Shown here one piece after another: positions 1-7,419 of a stretch of DNA of 64,000 bases. How positions within the stretch are numbered: position 1 is the first letter of the stretch; every line of letters begins with the position of its first letter. The translations under genes and the position numbers were made by a program. Under the pieces are notes generated by a model. The model saw only the letters and a list, made by a program, of their open reading frames with translations. It made no database searches and was not told the DNA's origin. The stretch is from CAYYYG01 sp964490875 (GTDB lineage Bacteria > Patescibacteriota > Microgenomatia > UBA1406 > GWC2-37-13), in the NCBI GenBank assembly GCA_964490875.1, contig CAZBEF010000006.1, positions 1-64,000 on the forward strand, written 5' to 3'.

Positions 1-53
1 TAGAATATGGCATTCGCATTGCCAAGATCCGGGTTCAATTCCCGGTAGGTCCA
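1..53 (+). tRNA. tRNA-Ala(CGC), 3' part only
   Basis: The window opens inside a tRNA. The anticodon stem (8-12 with 20-24) encloses a 7-base loop with anticodon CGC at 15-17. The T arm is CCGGG-TTCAATT-CCCGG (29-45), then seven acceptor bases (46-52) and discriminator A at 53. Position 70 is T, compatible with the G3:U70 pair that marks tRNA-Ala. The encoded end is followed by CCC, so CCA is not templated. The 5' half, including the acceptor 5' strand and most of the D arm, lies before the window, so the identity is inferred from anticodon and acceptor. Confidence 0.8.
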
Positions 54-514
54 CCCCGCATATTCGAAGGAAAAATGAACCATGCAGAATATGCCACGAG
101 CACAACTGCAGCTGCTGAAATCAGCGCGTACATATCATTCTTTAATATATGCGACATCACCACATATACATCAACCGCAATCCCTAACGCAAGAGTAAAT
201 AATGCCGCAACAATACAATAACTGCTTATAGTATGAAACCGTTCAGTGTCATCTCCATGATCAGCAATCCGGTGAAACGATGGAGGAATCATAATAACCA
301 CTATTGCAAGCAGAATGAATCCAAGACTTACCAGATGGAGATTCTGCAACTGTGAACTTAAATTATTAAATCCATTAGAAAATATTGCTGTGAATTGAAA
401 TCCTAATAGCACTTGAGTGCCAGGTAGAACAATACGAACTTCTTCTAACAAATGTTCAACCTTTTCTTTTAATTCCAATCCCACTTTTTGGGAGCTCAAT
501 TTATCTTTTGCCAT
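35..514 (-). CDS. DUF6328-like four-helix membrane protein
   Basis: 159 aa. A charged N-terminal helix (about 15-30, LLEEVRIVLPGTQVLLGFQ) leads into four hydrophobic segments (about 30-50, 60-78, 95-120, 128-150). This LLxExRVxLPGxQxLLxFQ beginning with four membrane helices is typical of DUF6328, whose function is unknown. The start is supported by TATTAT six bases upstream on the minus strand, suggesting a leaderless mRNA. It is divergent from the DUF2079 gene. The last codons run antisense through the T arm of the tRNA-Ala and the stop lies in the T loop, an unusual overlap of about 19 bases. Confidence 0.72.
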   Translation of the reverse strand: MAKDKLSSQKVGLELKEKVEHLLEEVRIVLPGTQVLLGFQFTAIFSNGFNNLSSQLQNLHLVSLGFILLAIVVIMIPPSFHRIADHGDDTERFHTISSYCIVAALFTLALGIAVDVYVVMSHILKNDMYALISAAAVVLVAYSAWFIFPSNMRGGPTGN

Positions 515-520
515 AGGTTA

Positions 521-583
521 ATAATATCTTTTCTCATTCATAACAGATTCAGAATTCTGTCAGAAATAAATAATATGTATAAT
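521..583. promoter_or_regulatory. Divergent -10 boxes for the DUF6328 and DUF2079 genes
   Basis: ATAATA at 521-526 reads TATTAT on the minus strand, 6 bases before the ATG at 514. TATAAT at 578-583 on the plus strand lies 6 bases before the ATG at 590. Both predict transcripts that begin at or next to the start codon. No clear -35 hexamers are seen. Confidence 0.5.
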
Positions 584-589
584 AGTTGC

Positions 590-1984
590 ATGAAATTGAA
601 AATTACAAAAGAGGAATCTTTTTGGCTCTTTCTCACTGTTCTAGTATCTCTACTTTATGGAATCGCAGGAAGTCTCATAAACATCAACAGGCTGTGGCAG
701 TATGAACTGGGCTTTTATGATTTTGGAATTTTCACGCGTCCAATTTTGCTTGTTTCAAAATTTAAGCCTCCTATAATCGACCATTTTATATTCAGCAACC
801 GGTTGAATTTTGCCGACCATTTCAACCCAAGTATTTTTATGTTTAGTCCGCTGTTCTGGCTTACTGATCGCATCGAGATTCTTCTGATTGCTCAGTCTAT
901 GCTGGTTGGGTTAAGTGGAATTGTTTTGTTTTTTATAGCAAAAAAAATACTAAAAAGCTCGTTTATTTCTTTCGCAGTTGTCATCTCTTACTTCCTATTT
1001 CAAGGACTGCAGAATGCCGTCTATTCAGACTTTCATGATGTAACTGCTGCAGTGTTTTTCATGATGATGACATACTGGGCAATTGTGTATGGAAAGAAGA
1101 AAACTTTCTTTATCTTTTTAATTATTACGCTTGGATTTAAAGAGAGTTTGTTTTTTTTCGGCATCGGATTGGCGGTATTTATTTTTCTGACAAAAAAAGA
1201 ATGGCGGCGGATCGCCATCGCAACTGGAATATTGTCAATCGTCTGGGGGGTAGTCGCGATTAAATTCATTATTCCCCGTTTTTCACCCAATGGTTTTTTC
1301 TATTACCCTGATTTAAAAAATATTGGATCATTAATTAGTTTGATGTTTACTCCCGTAATTAAAGTAAAAACAATTGCCTGGACAATGGTGAGCTTTCTCT
1401 TTTTACCGCTTTTGGCTCCCTCTACATGGCTGATTATGATTTTCCATTATGCTCATCGCTTTCTATCGGACGGTTCATCCCGATGGGATTTGGGTCTTCA
1501 CTATAATGCTGAAATCGCACCGACACTTGCCATAGCAACCATTTTAGGAGTTGTATTTCTGCAGAAGAAATTGCCGAAGAAAATTGTGTATGTCATTGGA
1601 TTCGCGTTATTATCCGTCAGTATTTTTCTACACAGATTCATTCTTCATGGTCCAATAGGTTTAGCGTACAATCCGATTTTCTACAAACATACTCAAGATT
1701 TCAAGTTTCTTGACACACTTGTCAGCAAAGTTCCCAAGAATGTCAGAGTCTCTGCACAGAATAATCTTACTCCATCATTTTTTCATCAGGATGTTTGGAT
1801 TCTTCGTGATAATTATCAATACATGAATCCAGAATATATCGTCATTGATGCTCATGACGGTCAGAATCCGGCCAATTATTTAGGAATCAAGGACTTAAAA
1901 ATATTAAAAGATCAGATACTAAAAGACAAAAAATATGTAGTTTATTATCATGAAGGCGATCAGTACATATTCAAAAAGAAGTAA
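590..1984 (+). CDS. DUF2079 family polytopic membrane protein
   Basis: 464 aa from the ATG at 590. The opening YELGFYDFGIFTRPIL with a following DHFNPS segment matches DUF2079, a membrane family distantly related to GT-C glycosyltransferases. At least nine hydrophobic segments follow, with a soluble C-terminal domain of about 100 residues (roughly 365-464). The enzymatic activity of the family is not established; a lipid-linked sugar transferase role is inference. Upstream in-frame starts at 488 and 575 exist, but TATAAT six bases before 590 makes this ATG the likely leaderless start. The ABC exporter genes follow within 30 bases on the same strand. Confidence 0.75.
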   Translation: MKLKITKEESFWLFLTVLVSLLYGIAGSLININRLWQYELGFYDFGIFTRPILLVSKFKPPIIDHFIFSNRLNFADHFNPSIFMFSPLFWLTDRIEILLIAQSMLVGLSGIVLFFIAKKILKSSFISFAVVISYFLFQGLQNAVYSDFHDVTAAVFFMMMTYWAIVYGKKKTFFIFLIITLGFKESLFFFGIGLAVFIFLTKKEWRRIAIATGILSIVWGVVAIKFIIPRFSPNGFFYYPDLKNIGSLISLMFTPVIKVKTIAWTMVSFLFLPLLAPSTWLIMIFHYAHRFLSDGSSRWDLGLHYNAEIAPTLAIATILGVVFLQKKLPKKIVYVIGFALLSVSIFLHRFILHGPIGLAYNPIFYKHTQDFKFLDTLVSKVPKNVRVSAQNNLTPSFFHQDVWILRDNYQYMNPEYIVIDAHDGQNPANYLGIKDLKILKDQILKDKKYVVYYHEGDQYIFKKK

Positions 1985-2011
1985 TGTAATTGGTGTATAA
2001 TGAAAGTTCCT

Positions 2012-2833
2012 ATGACTGACACACATCCTCCATTAGCAATCGACGTAGAACATTTATCGAAAAAATTTCATGATTTTACTGCGGTAAACGAAATCAGTTT
2101 TCAGGTAAAAAAAGGAGAAATCTTTGCGTTTCTTGGCCCAAACGGAGCAGGAAAATCTACCACAATAAAAATGCTGACAACACTGTTGAGGCCTACATCT
2201 GGACAAATTATGATTAATGGATTTAATCCGGTAACAGATCAAGACAAAGTACGTAGTTCATTTGGAATTGTTTTTCAGGATCCAAGTCTTGACGAAGAAT
2301 TAACAGCCTTTGAAAATATGGAGTTTCATGGAGTTTTGTATAAAGTTTCATCTGCGTTACGGAAAAAAAGAATTAGAGAACTTTTAGAATTAGTTGAATT
2401 ATCAGATAGAAAAAATGATTTAGTCAAAACATTTTCCGGTGGAATGCGAAGGCGTTTAGAAATAGCACGCGGTCTGCTTCATCACCCATCAATATTTTTC
2501 CTCGATGAACCGACATTAGGATTAGATCCGCAAACCCGCAACCAGATGTGGAATTATATCCAAGAATTGAATAAGTCGGAACAAATAACTATTTTTTTTA
2601 CTACTCATTATATGGAAGAAGCCGAACGTGTCGCACAAAGAATTGCAGTTATAGATCACGGAAAAATAATAACACAAGGAACTTCAACAGAATTAAAAAA
2701 TCAAACGAACACCAATTCACTCGAAGATGCATTCTTAAAATTAACAGGTAAAGCAATCCGCGATGAGGAAATGTCTGGTGTAGACCATCTGAGAATGCGC
2801 AGCCGGATGTGGCGGGGCGGAAATAAAAGATAA
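2012..2833 (+). CDS. ABC-2 type exporter, ATP-binding subunit (DrrA-like)
   Basis: 273 aa from the ATG at 2012. It hydrolyses ATP to drive the membrane partner encoded directly downstream. Walker A GPNGAGKST (about 42-50), Q loop VFQDPS, signature FSGGMRRR, Walker B IFFLDEPT, D loop GLDP and switch His in FTTHYMEE are all present. The sequence resembles DrrA/CcmA-type subunits of drug, lipid or polysaccharide exporters. An earlier in-frame ATG at 2000 overlaps a TATAAT box (1996-2001), so the start 10 bases after that box is preferred. The C-terminal 25 residues are basic. The substrate cannot be read from sequence. Confidence 0.9.
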   Translation: MTDTHPPLAIDVEHLSKKFHDFTAVNEISFQVKKGEIFAFLGPNGAGKSTTIKMLTTLLRPTSGQIMINGFNPVTDQDKVRSSFGIVFQDPSLDEELTAFENMEFHGVLYKVSSALRKKRIRELLELVELSDRKNDLVKTFSGGMRRRLEIARGLLHHPSIFFLDEPTLGLDPQTRNQMWNYIQELNKSEQITIFFTTHYMEEAERVAQRIAVIDHGKIITQGTSTELKNQTNTNSLEDAFLKLTGKAIRDEEMSGVDHLRMRSRMWRGGNKR

Positions 2834-2845
2834 ATACAACATACT

Positions 2846-3592
2846 ATGAATACCATATATATTCTTTGGATTCGACAACTTAAACGCTATGTGAGATCGC
2901 GATCACGGATTATTGGTTCTTTAGGACAACCTGCATTATTTTTAGTAGCTCTGGGTTTCGGATTTGGTTCTATATATAGAAAAGCCGGCGGTGGAAACTA
3001 TATTGATTTTCTTGCGCCCGGAGTTATTGCTCAGGGAATTTTATTTACTGCAATATTTTCAGGAATAGAACTTATTTGGGATAGACAGTTTGGTTTTTTA
3101 AAAGAAACACTTGTTGCGCCAGTTTCACGATTTGAAATTATGCTCGGCAGAACGTTAGGAGGAGCTACAATAGCGACAATTCAAGGGATTATAGTTTTTG
3201 TACTCACACTACTTGTTGGTTTTCGGCCGTATTCACTTGCAATGCTTCCGTTATTTTTAATTATTATGTTTCTTATTGCATTAATGTTTACGGCGCTTGG
3301 CACCGCGATTGCTTCGACATTAGAAGACTTTCAAGGATTTCAGCTTATTATGAATTTTCTGGTTATGCCGTTATTTTTTCTTTCAGGAGCTTTATTTCCC
3401 TTAAATGATCTTCCTCCTATTTTGAAAATTATAACTAGTATCGATCCTTTAACATATGGAGTAGATGCGCTGCGTGGAGTGCTTATTAATTCTTCCCATT
3501 TTGGATTAGCTACGGACATAGGAATTCTATCTATTCTTACGTTAATTATTTTAAGTATAGGAAGTTATCTGTTTTCTAAAATTCAGATTTAA
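2846..3592 (+). CDS. ABC-2 type exporter, membrane subunit (DrrB-like)
   Basis: 248 aa with about six hydrophobic segments and the ABC-2 permease pattern: a cytoplasmic start (YILWIRQLKRYVRSRSR), the TAIFSGIELIWDRQFGFLKE loop between helices 2 and 3, and the conserved end of the fold (LPPILKIITSIDPLTYGVD). It starts 13 bases after the ATPase stop, so the two genes form one transporter operon. The likely product is a homodimeric permease with two ATPase copies. The family exports drugs, lipids or glycans; the neighbouring DUF2079 and glycosyltransferase genes make an envelope role plausible but unproven. Confidence 0.88.
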   Translation: MNTIYILWIRQLKRYVRSRSRIIGSLGQPALFLVALGFGFGSIYRKAGGGNYIDFLAPGVIAQGILFTAIFSGIELIWDRQFGFLKETLVAPVSRFEIMLGRTLGGATIATIQGIIVFVLTLLVGFRPYSLAMLPLFLIIMFLIALMFTALGTAIASTLEDFQGFQLIMNFLVMPLFFLSGALFPLNDLPPILKIITSIDPLTYGVDALRGVLINSSHFGLATDIGILSILTLIILSIGSYLFSKIQI

Positions 3593-3604
3593 ATTCTTGA
3601 ATCT

Positions 3605-4951
3605 CTAAAGTAGTTCGGCAACTTTCTGCCAGAATGTATGAACACCATCGGAGCCTATCTCCTGCATATTCAATGTATGATGCTGCGGATTTTTTTTGTT
3701 GTACTCTTTCATAATTTCGAATATTCCGTTTACATGACACCAGAAAATAAAGTCGGCTGCTTTTGTCGGATCCTTAGGCAGTATCAAACCTCGCCAATTT
3801 ACAGCATGTTTTTCGACATGCCGTTTTAGATCATTTTTAAGAATCTGATTGTCTTCTGCGGCCATATATAGCCGATGATGAGTAAGCGCTGAAGGGGTAA
3901 AATGATTCCTCTGCAAAAAACTTAAGTTATCATATTCCTGTCTTCCAATGGGCGAGGCAAATAGCAAAATTACTCCGCCCCGCTGCCTAGGTTCAAACAA
4001 TACTTTAAATGTTTGTTCACTTGGTTTAGTAATCTCAAAAGAAATAACATTCCGTTCGTACATCTGAATATAATAATCCACAAGCATGCGGTCATGAACA
4101 GAAGTCAGAATATTTACGTAGGTGTGTTTGGAGATATCCGAAAGAAACATACTGGTGAATGGAGCATATTTAGTAATCACATGAAAAATAAAACGACTAG
4201 AACGGACATGCAGCTTTTCCATAAGAGTCGACATAAATTCTGTTCCCACAGCAGCTCCTGAAATGGGAACAGAAACATGGATATTAGCCGAACCAAGCGG
4301 ATCATATTGATGTTTTCGATGTTCAAAAAATGTCGGGGAAAGGTGCTCGCCTAAAACTGGACTCACCGGATATGGATTTACTTCAATCGGCACTGTATCC
4401 ATTTCTTCGTCCCGTCGGTATTTCTCCAGTTCGCGCTTAGTTTTTTCACTGGGAACAAAGATCATATCAGCTCCCGGAACAAACCAAATAAGCTGCGGCG
4501 AATCATCTGTCACTTGCACAATAAGTAAAATCCTCACATCAAGATCTTTCATCAATTTCTTTTTTATCGCCCCAAGCTGATGAGCCATCGCAAAATGGGT
4601 GGCGATCACAACTACCGTCTCAGGAATAACAAGCCGCTGCGACATAATAGTTTTCATCTGTTTAAAGAGAGTTCGATTCTGATTATGCAGAAACGATCCA
4701 TATACTTTGGTAAAGATATACTCCAACGGACCATCCTGAAGTGATTCGAAGACAAACCGCGCCATAGGGTGAATACTGGTAAAGCGGTGAGCAAAGCGGA
4801 TAAACGAATCCTGTGATCCGAGTATTACGGGGGTAATACCGGCCGGTAAGCCAGCATACAGCGCGTCTGTTACCCGCAGATGTCCCAATCCGGCAGGAGA
4901 GTATGTAAAAATAACCATTACCGATTTTTGCTGAAGAGCCTTTACCGACAT
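3605..4951 (-). CDS. Glycosyltransferase-like protein (MGDG synthase/MurG-like N-terminus)
   Basis: 448 aa from the ATG at 4951; a TTG at 4987 is possible but adds a poorly hydrophobic extension before the first strand. The N-terminus VMVIFTYSPAGLGHLRVTDAL has the GxGH loop and helix seen in GT-B enzymes of the MGDG synthase/MurG type, and the mid-region VVVIATHFAMAHQLGAIKKK and DMIFVPSEKTKREL resemble their acceptor domain. The C-terminal donor half is divergent, and I do not see the usual E-rich nucleotide-sugar motif clearly. Probably an envelope or glycolipid enzyme. It converges with the ABC permease with 12 bases between them. Confidence 0.5.
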   Translation of the reverse strand: MSVKALQQKSVMVIFTYSPAGLGHLRVTDALYAGLPAGITPVILGSQDSFIRFAHRFTSIHPMARFVFESLQDGPLEYIFTKVYGSFLHNQNRTLFKQMKTIMSQRLVIPETVVVIATHFAMAHQLGAIKKKLMKDLDVRILLIVQVTDDSPQLIWFVPGADMIFVPSEKTKRELEKYRRDEEMDTVPIEVNPYPVSPVLGEHLSPTFFEHRKHQYDPLGSANIHVSVPISGAAVGTEFMSTLMEKLHVRSSRFIFHVITKYAPFTSMFLSDISKHTYVNILTSVHDRMLVDYYIQMYERNVISFEITKPSEQTFKVLFEPRQRGGVILLFASPIGRQEYDNLSFLQRNHFTPSALTHHRLYMAAEDNQILKNDLKRHVEKHAVNWRGLILPKDPTKAADFIFWCHVNGIFEIMKEYNKKNPQHHTLNMQEIGSDGVHTFWQKVAELL

Positions 4952-4983
4952 GATTATCAGTCTAATAAAGTACCAAGAAGTAA

Positions 4984-5115
4984 TCAATGGTTATGGATAT
5001 TTAAGTATGAAATATTGAGGTGAAATTTGCAATCGTCTTCAATAAATCTATCTTTTATAAGTTCTTCTTTTGTTAGAGGTCCATTACCAAATTTATAGAA
5101 GTAATTCCGGAGCAT
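4984..5115 (-). CDS. Possible 43-aa small protein upstream of the glycosyltransferase
   Basis: An open frame of 44 codons (MLRNYFYKFGNGPLTKEE...) reads toward the glycosyltransferase gene and stops 33 bases before its ATG. TAAAAT lies exactly six bases before its ATG, the same arrangement as other leaderless-type starts in this window. It has no membrane segment and no motif I recognise. It could instead be a chance frame or the remnant of a larger gene in this otherwise gene-poor stretch. Confidence 0.3.
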   Translation of the reverse strand: MLRNYFYKFGNGPLTKEELIKDRFIEDDCKFHLNISYLNIHNH

Positions 5116-5137
5116 TTATAGATTTTATCAGAAGCTG

Positions 5138-5155
5138 GTCCAGAGGGGAGGATTC
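5138..5155 (-). repeat. Partial second copy of the tRNA-Tyr 3' end
   Basis: Eighteen bases here are identical to 5306-5323, which encode the acceptor 3' strand and part of the T arm of tRNA-Tyr. The match stops abruptly in the T arm, and no D or anticodon arm follows, so this is not a second functional tRNA. The copies lie 168 bases apart in the same orientation, as expected for a direct repeat left by integration or a small duplication at a tRNA 3' end. Confidence 0.75.
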
Positions 5156-5232
5156 CCCGCTATGCGGGACTAACTCGCAGTAATCCTCACTTCGTCGCGT
5201 CAAACGCGACATCCTATCGGAAACTGCGAGTT
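5156..5232. other. Structured intergenic segment next to tRNA-Tyr
   Basis: Three nested or adjacent palindromes: CCCGC-TAT-GCGGG (5156-5168); AACTCGCAGT (5172-5181) pairing with ACTGCGAGTT (5223-5232); and inside that GTCGCGT-CAA-ACGCGAC (5194-5210). No open frame is seen. It lies between the two copies of the tRNA-Tyr 3' end. It may be a mobile palindromic element or a folded RNA; nothing shows a function. Confidence 0.55.
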
Positions 5233-5270
5233 GAGCGAACCTTATCGGTTCTCATCCTTTGTAATCCATA

Positions 5271-5301
5271 AAAAAAATCGAGGATGAACCTCGATTTTTT
5301 T
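5271..5301. terminator. Intrinsic terminator after tRNA-Tyr
   Basis: A-tract, TCGAGG, five-base loop ATGAA, CCTCGA and T-tract form a near-perfect hairpin directly downstream of the minus-strand tRNA-Tyr. The symmetric A and T runs would let it work in both directions. Confidence 0.8.
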
Positions 5302-5306
5302 ATGTG

Positions 5307-5390
5307 TCCAGAGGGGAGGATTCGAACCTCCGTAGGCGTAAAGCCGGCAGATTTACAGTCTGCTACGATTGACCGCTCCGTCACCTCTGG
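5307..5390 (-). tRNA. tRNA-Tyr(GTA)
   Basis: Full class II tRNA on the minus strand. The acceptor stem is CCAGAGG with CCTCTGG and discriminator A (5307). The anticodon stem GCAGA/TCTGC encloses CTGTAAA with anticodon GTA at 5356-5354. A long variable arm and T arm GGAGG-TTCGAAT-CCTCC follow. CCA is not encoded. A terminator hairpin lies just downstream and a partial copy of its 3' end lies further on. Confidence 0.96.
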
Positions 5391-5444
5391 TAAAACTCTT
5401 GATACATTGCAATCTACAAACTAAAATTATATCATAAAATCACT

Positions 5445-6494
5445 ATGACGCTTACCGAACTCTCATATTATTCCCGCAAGTTTACCCCTTTTGGCATCAT
5501 TGCGATTCTTGTTGTACTTATATTCTATTACATGATTAAAATTATAATCAGCATTCCTCAACCAGATCAAAACCAGGGAACTCAGATTAATCCAGTGTTC
5601 GGCAAAATCAAAAAGCCAGTTATAAAGGATTCTGCCGACTCATCGGGAATTACGTTCACCCTGGATACTATAGAAGGTAAGCCTATTGATGCTCCCGAAA
5701 CTGCTAATGTATATTTTCTGCCTCCTTCAAATACAAAAGTCGGTTACCGGATAGGCAGCGAAAATATGGCAAAGATACTGGGATTTGATATTGAGACAGC
5801 TAAACGGACTGTAGAAGCACCCTTTTACACATTTACCGATGACAGACAGAAATTAGCTGTTAACATCGCTACATTCAATTTTAATTATCAGTATGAAATA
5901 CGTCCGGACGATCCGTTTTTAAAAACTGCTAAAATCCCTTCTTCGACAGAAATAATCAACAAATCTACAGATTTCCTCAAAAGTATGGGCAGATATCCCG
6001 AAGAATTATCAAAGGGAAAAACAAATATTATATATCTTGCTTATAATGTTGAAACCAAAGAATTAAGCGTTACCAATACACCCGAATCAGCCAATATGGT
6101 CGAGGTAGATTTTTATAGACCCGATATTGAAGAACACCCGATTGTTTCTCCTAAATACTTTAATAGCCAGAATTATGTTCTTATGATGTTTTATGAAAAC
6201 ACGTATAAAGTAATCAGAGCTCAGGTGCAATTTTATGAAAAGTCCACAGAACAGGTTGGCAAATATCCATTAAAAACAGGACAAGAGGCCTTTGAAGAAC
6301 TTAAAAAAGGCAAAGCTATTGTCTCACAACGACCTGAGGGCGTAAAAAATCTAACCATTAAAGAAATGATACTTGGTTATTTCGATCCCGATGAATATCA
6401 GGAATATTTGCAGCCAGTGTACGTGTTTTTAGGAGACAAAGATCATCCATTTGTAGGATTTGTGCCTGCAGTTGCAAACAGCCAGATGCAGTAA
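5445..6494 (+). CDS. Membrane-anchored protein of unknown function
   Basis: 349 aa. One membrane helix near the N-terminus (about 17-36) places the remaining 310 residues outside the cell. The body is beta-rich without cysteines. The last third (AFEELKKGKAIVS..., LGYFDPDEYQEYLQPVYVFLGD, FVGFVPAV) loosely resembles the repeated sandwich domain of YycH/YycI-like and other regulatory envelope proteins, which is inference only. It starts 54 bases past the tRNA-Tyr 5' end and converges with dacA. I do not recognise a named family. Confidence 0.7.
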   Translation: MTLTELSYYSRKFTPFGIIAILVVLIFYYMIKIIISIPQPDQNQGTQINPVFGKIKKPVIKDSADSSGITFTLDTIEGKPIDAPETANVYFLPPSNTKVGYRIGSENMAKILGFDIETAKRTVEAPFYTFTDDRQKLAVNIATFNFNYQYEIRPDDPFLKTAKIPSSTEIINKSTDFLKSMGRYPEELSKGKTNIIYLAYNVETKELSVTNTPESANMVEVDFYRPDIEEHPIVSPKYFNSQNYVLMMFYENTYKVIRAQVQFYEKSTEQVGKYPLKTGQEAFEELKKGKAIVSQRPEGVKNLTIKEMILGYFDPDEYQEYLQPVYVFLGDKDHPFVGFVPAVANSQMQ

Positions 6495-6496
6495 AG

Positions 6497-7408
6497 TTAA
6501 TTTACATCGGTGAAGCTTACGTTTTCATCAATCCACTTTACAACACTTCGAGTATCTTCAAATCTGTCTTTGCTTTTCAACACTACAATAATATATTGAT
6601 GGCCGTTCTTTTTATAGAAGCTCACCAAATTTTCTCCGGCAAATTCTGTATATCCTGTTTTCAGACCACCGATACCCTGAATTTCGCCGAGCAAAACATT
6701 GACATTCGATAGTTTATGAAAGATCTGATAATCTACGTCTGAAATAGTTATTTCTTTTGTCGCGACGACTTTCCGAAGGAAATTATTCATCAGAAGAGCG
6801 CGCGAAGCTAAGGCAAGATCGAATGCCGTGATATGCTGAGGCGCATCGTCAAGACCAGCCGGATTTGTAAAATGAGAATCACGCATTCCTAAGGCTTGGG
6901 CTTTTTTATTCATCAGCACAATAAATTTATCAAAGCCGTACGCATCAGCGAGCGCATATGCAGCATCATTTCCAGAATGGACCAGGATTCCATATAGTAA
7001 ATTTTCTACGGTTATCCGTTCGCCTTGCTGCAACCCCATTACCTGTCCTTCGTCCAATGCTCGTTTGACGGTAATAACATCATCCGTCTTATATATATCC
7101 ATCGCAACCAAGGCAGTAATTACCTTAACCGTCGAGGCGGGGAAGAGTTTTGTCTTGGAGTTAAAGTCTATAAGCGGGGTGAATGAAGGTAAATCAACAA
7201 CATAGGCGGCATAACTAGTTAAAGTTGGGTACGATTGAAATCGGACCTGTGGAATGGGATTTATAGTTATATCTTTGAGTTGTTCTTCGGAAATTGTTGC
7301 AAAAAGTTTACGGTTGTAGGCATACAGGCGAAAGTACTCTGAATCGCCAGGATAGAATAGAAACAGCATGGTGAAGAAGAAGAAAAGAAAATAGGTCCGC
7401 GATTTCAT
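6497..7408 (-). CDS. dacA: D-alanyl-D-alanine carboxypeptidase (PBP5-type, peptidase S11)
   Basis: 303 aa. It trims the terminal D-Ala of peptidoglycan stem peptides outside the membrane. An N-terminal hydrophobic segment (5-20) serves as signal or anchor. The three active-site motifs are intact: S92-TVK (SxxK), S145-GN (SxN) and K250-TG. The protein is shorter than classic PBP5 (about 390 aa): the C-terminal beta domain and amphipathic anchor are missing, so the N-terminal helix probably anchors it. It is last in the minus-strand series after aspS, 11 bases away, and its stop almost touches the convergent gene at 6494. Confidence 0.92.
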   Translation of the reverse strand: MKSRTYFLFFFFTMLFLFYPGDSEYFRLYAYNRKLFATISEEQLKDITINPIPQVRFQSYPTLTSYAAYVVDLPSFTPLIDFNSKTKLFPASTVKVITALVAMDIYKTDDVITVKRALDEGQVMGLQQGERITVENLLYGILVHSGNDAAYALADAYGFDKFIVLMNKKAQALGMRDSHFTNPAGLDDAPQHITAFDLALASRALLMNNFLRKVVATKEITISDVDYQIFHKLSNVNVLLGEIQGIGGLKTGYTEFAGENLVSFYKKNGHQYIIVVLKSKDRFEDTRSVVKWIDENVSFTDVN

Positions 7409-7419
7409 AACAAATTATC

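Noticed and set aside
5138..5232. Second tRNA gene next to tRNA-Tyr
   Set aside because: Only the 3' acceptor and part of the T arm are copied; no anticodon or D arm can be folded.
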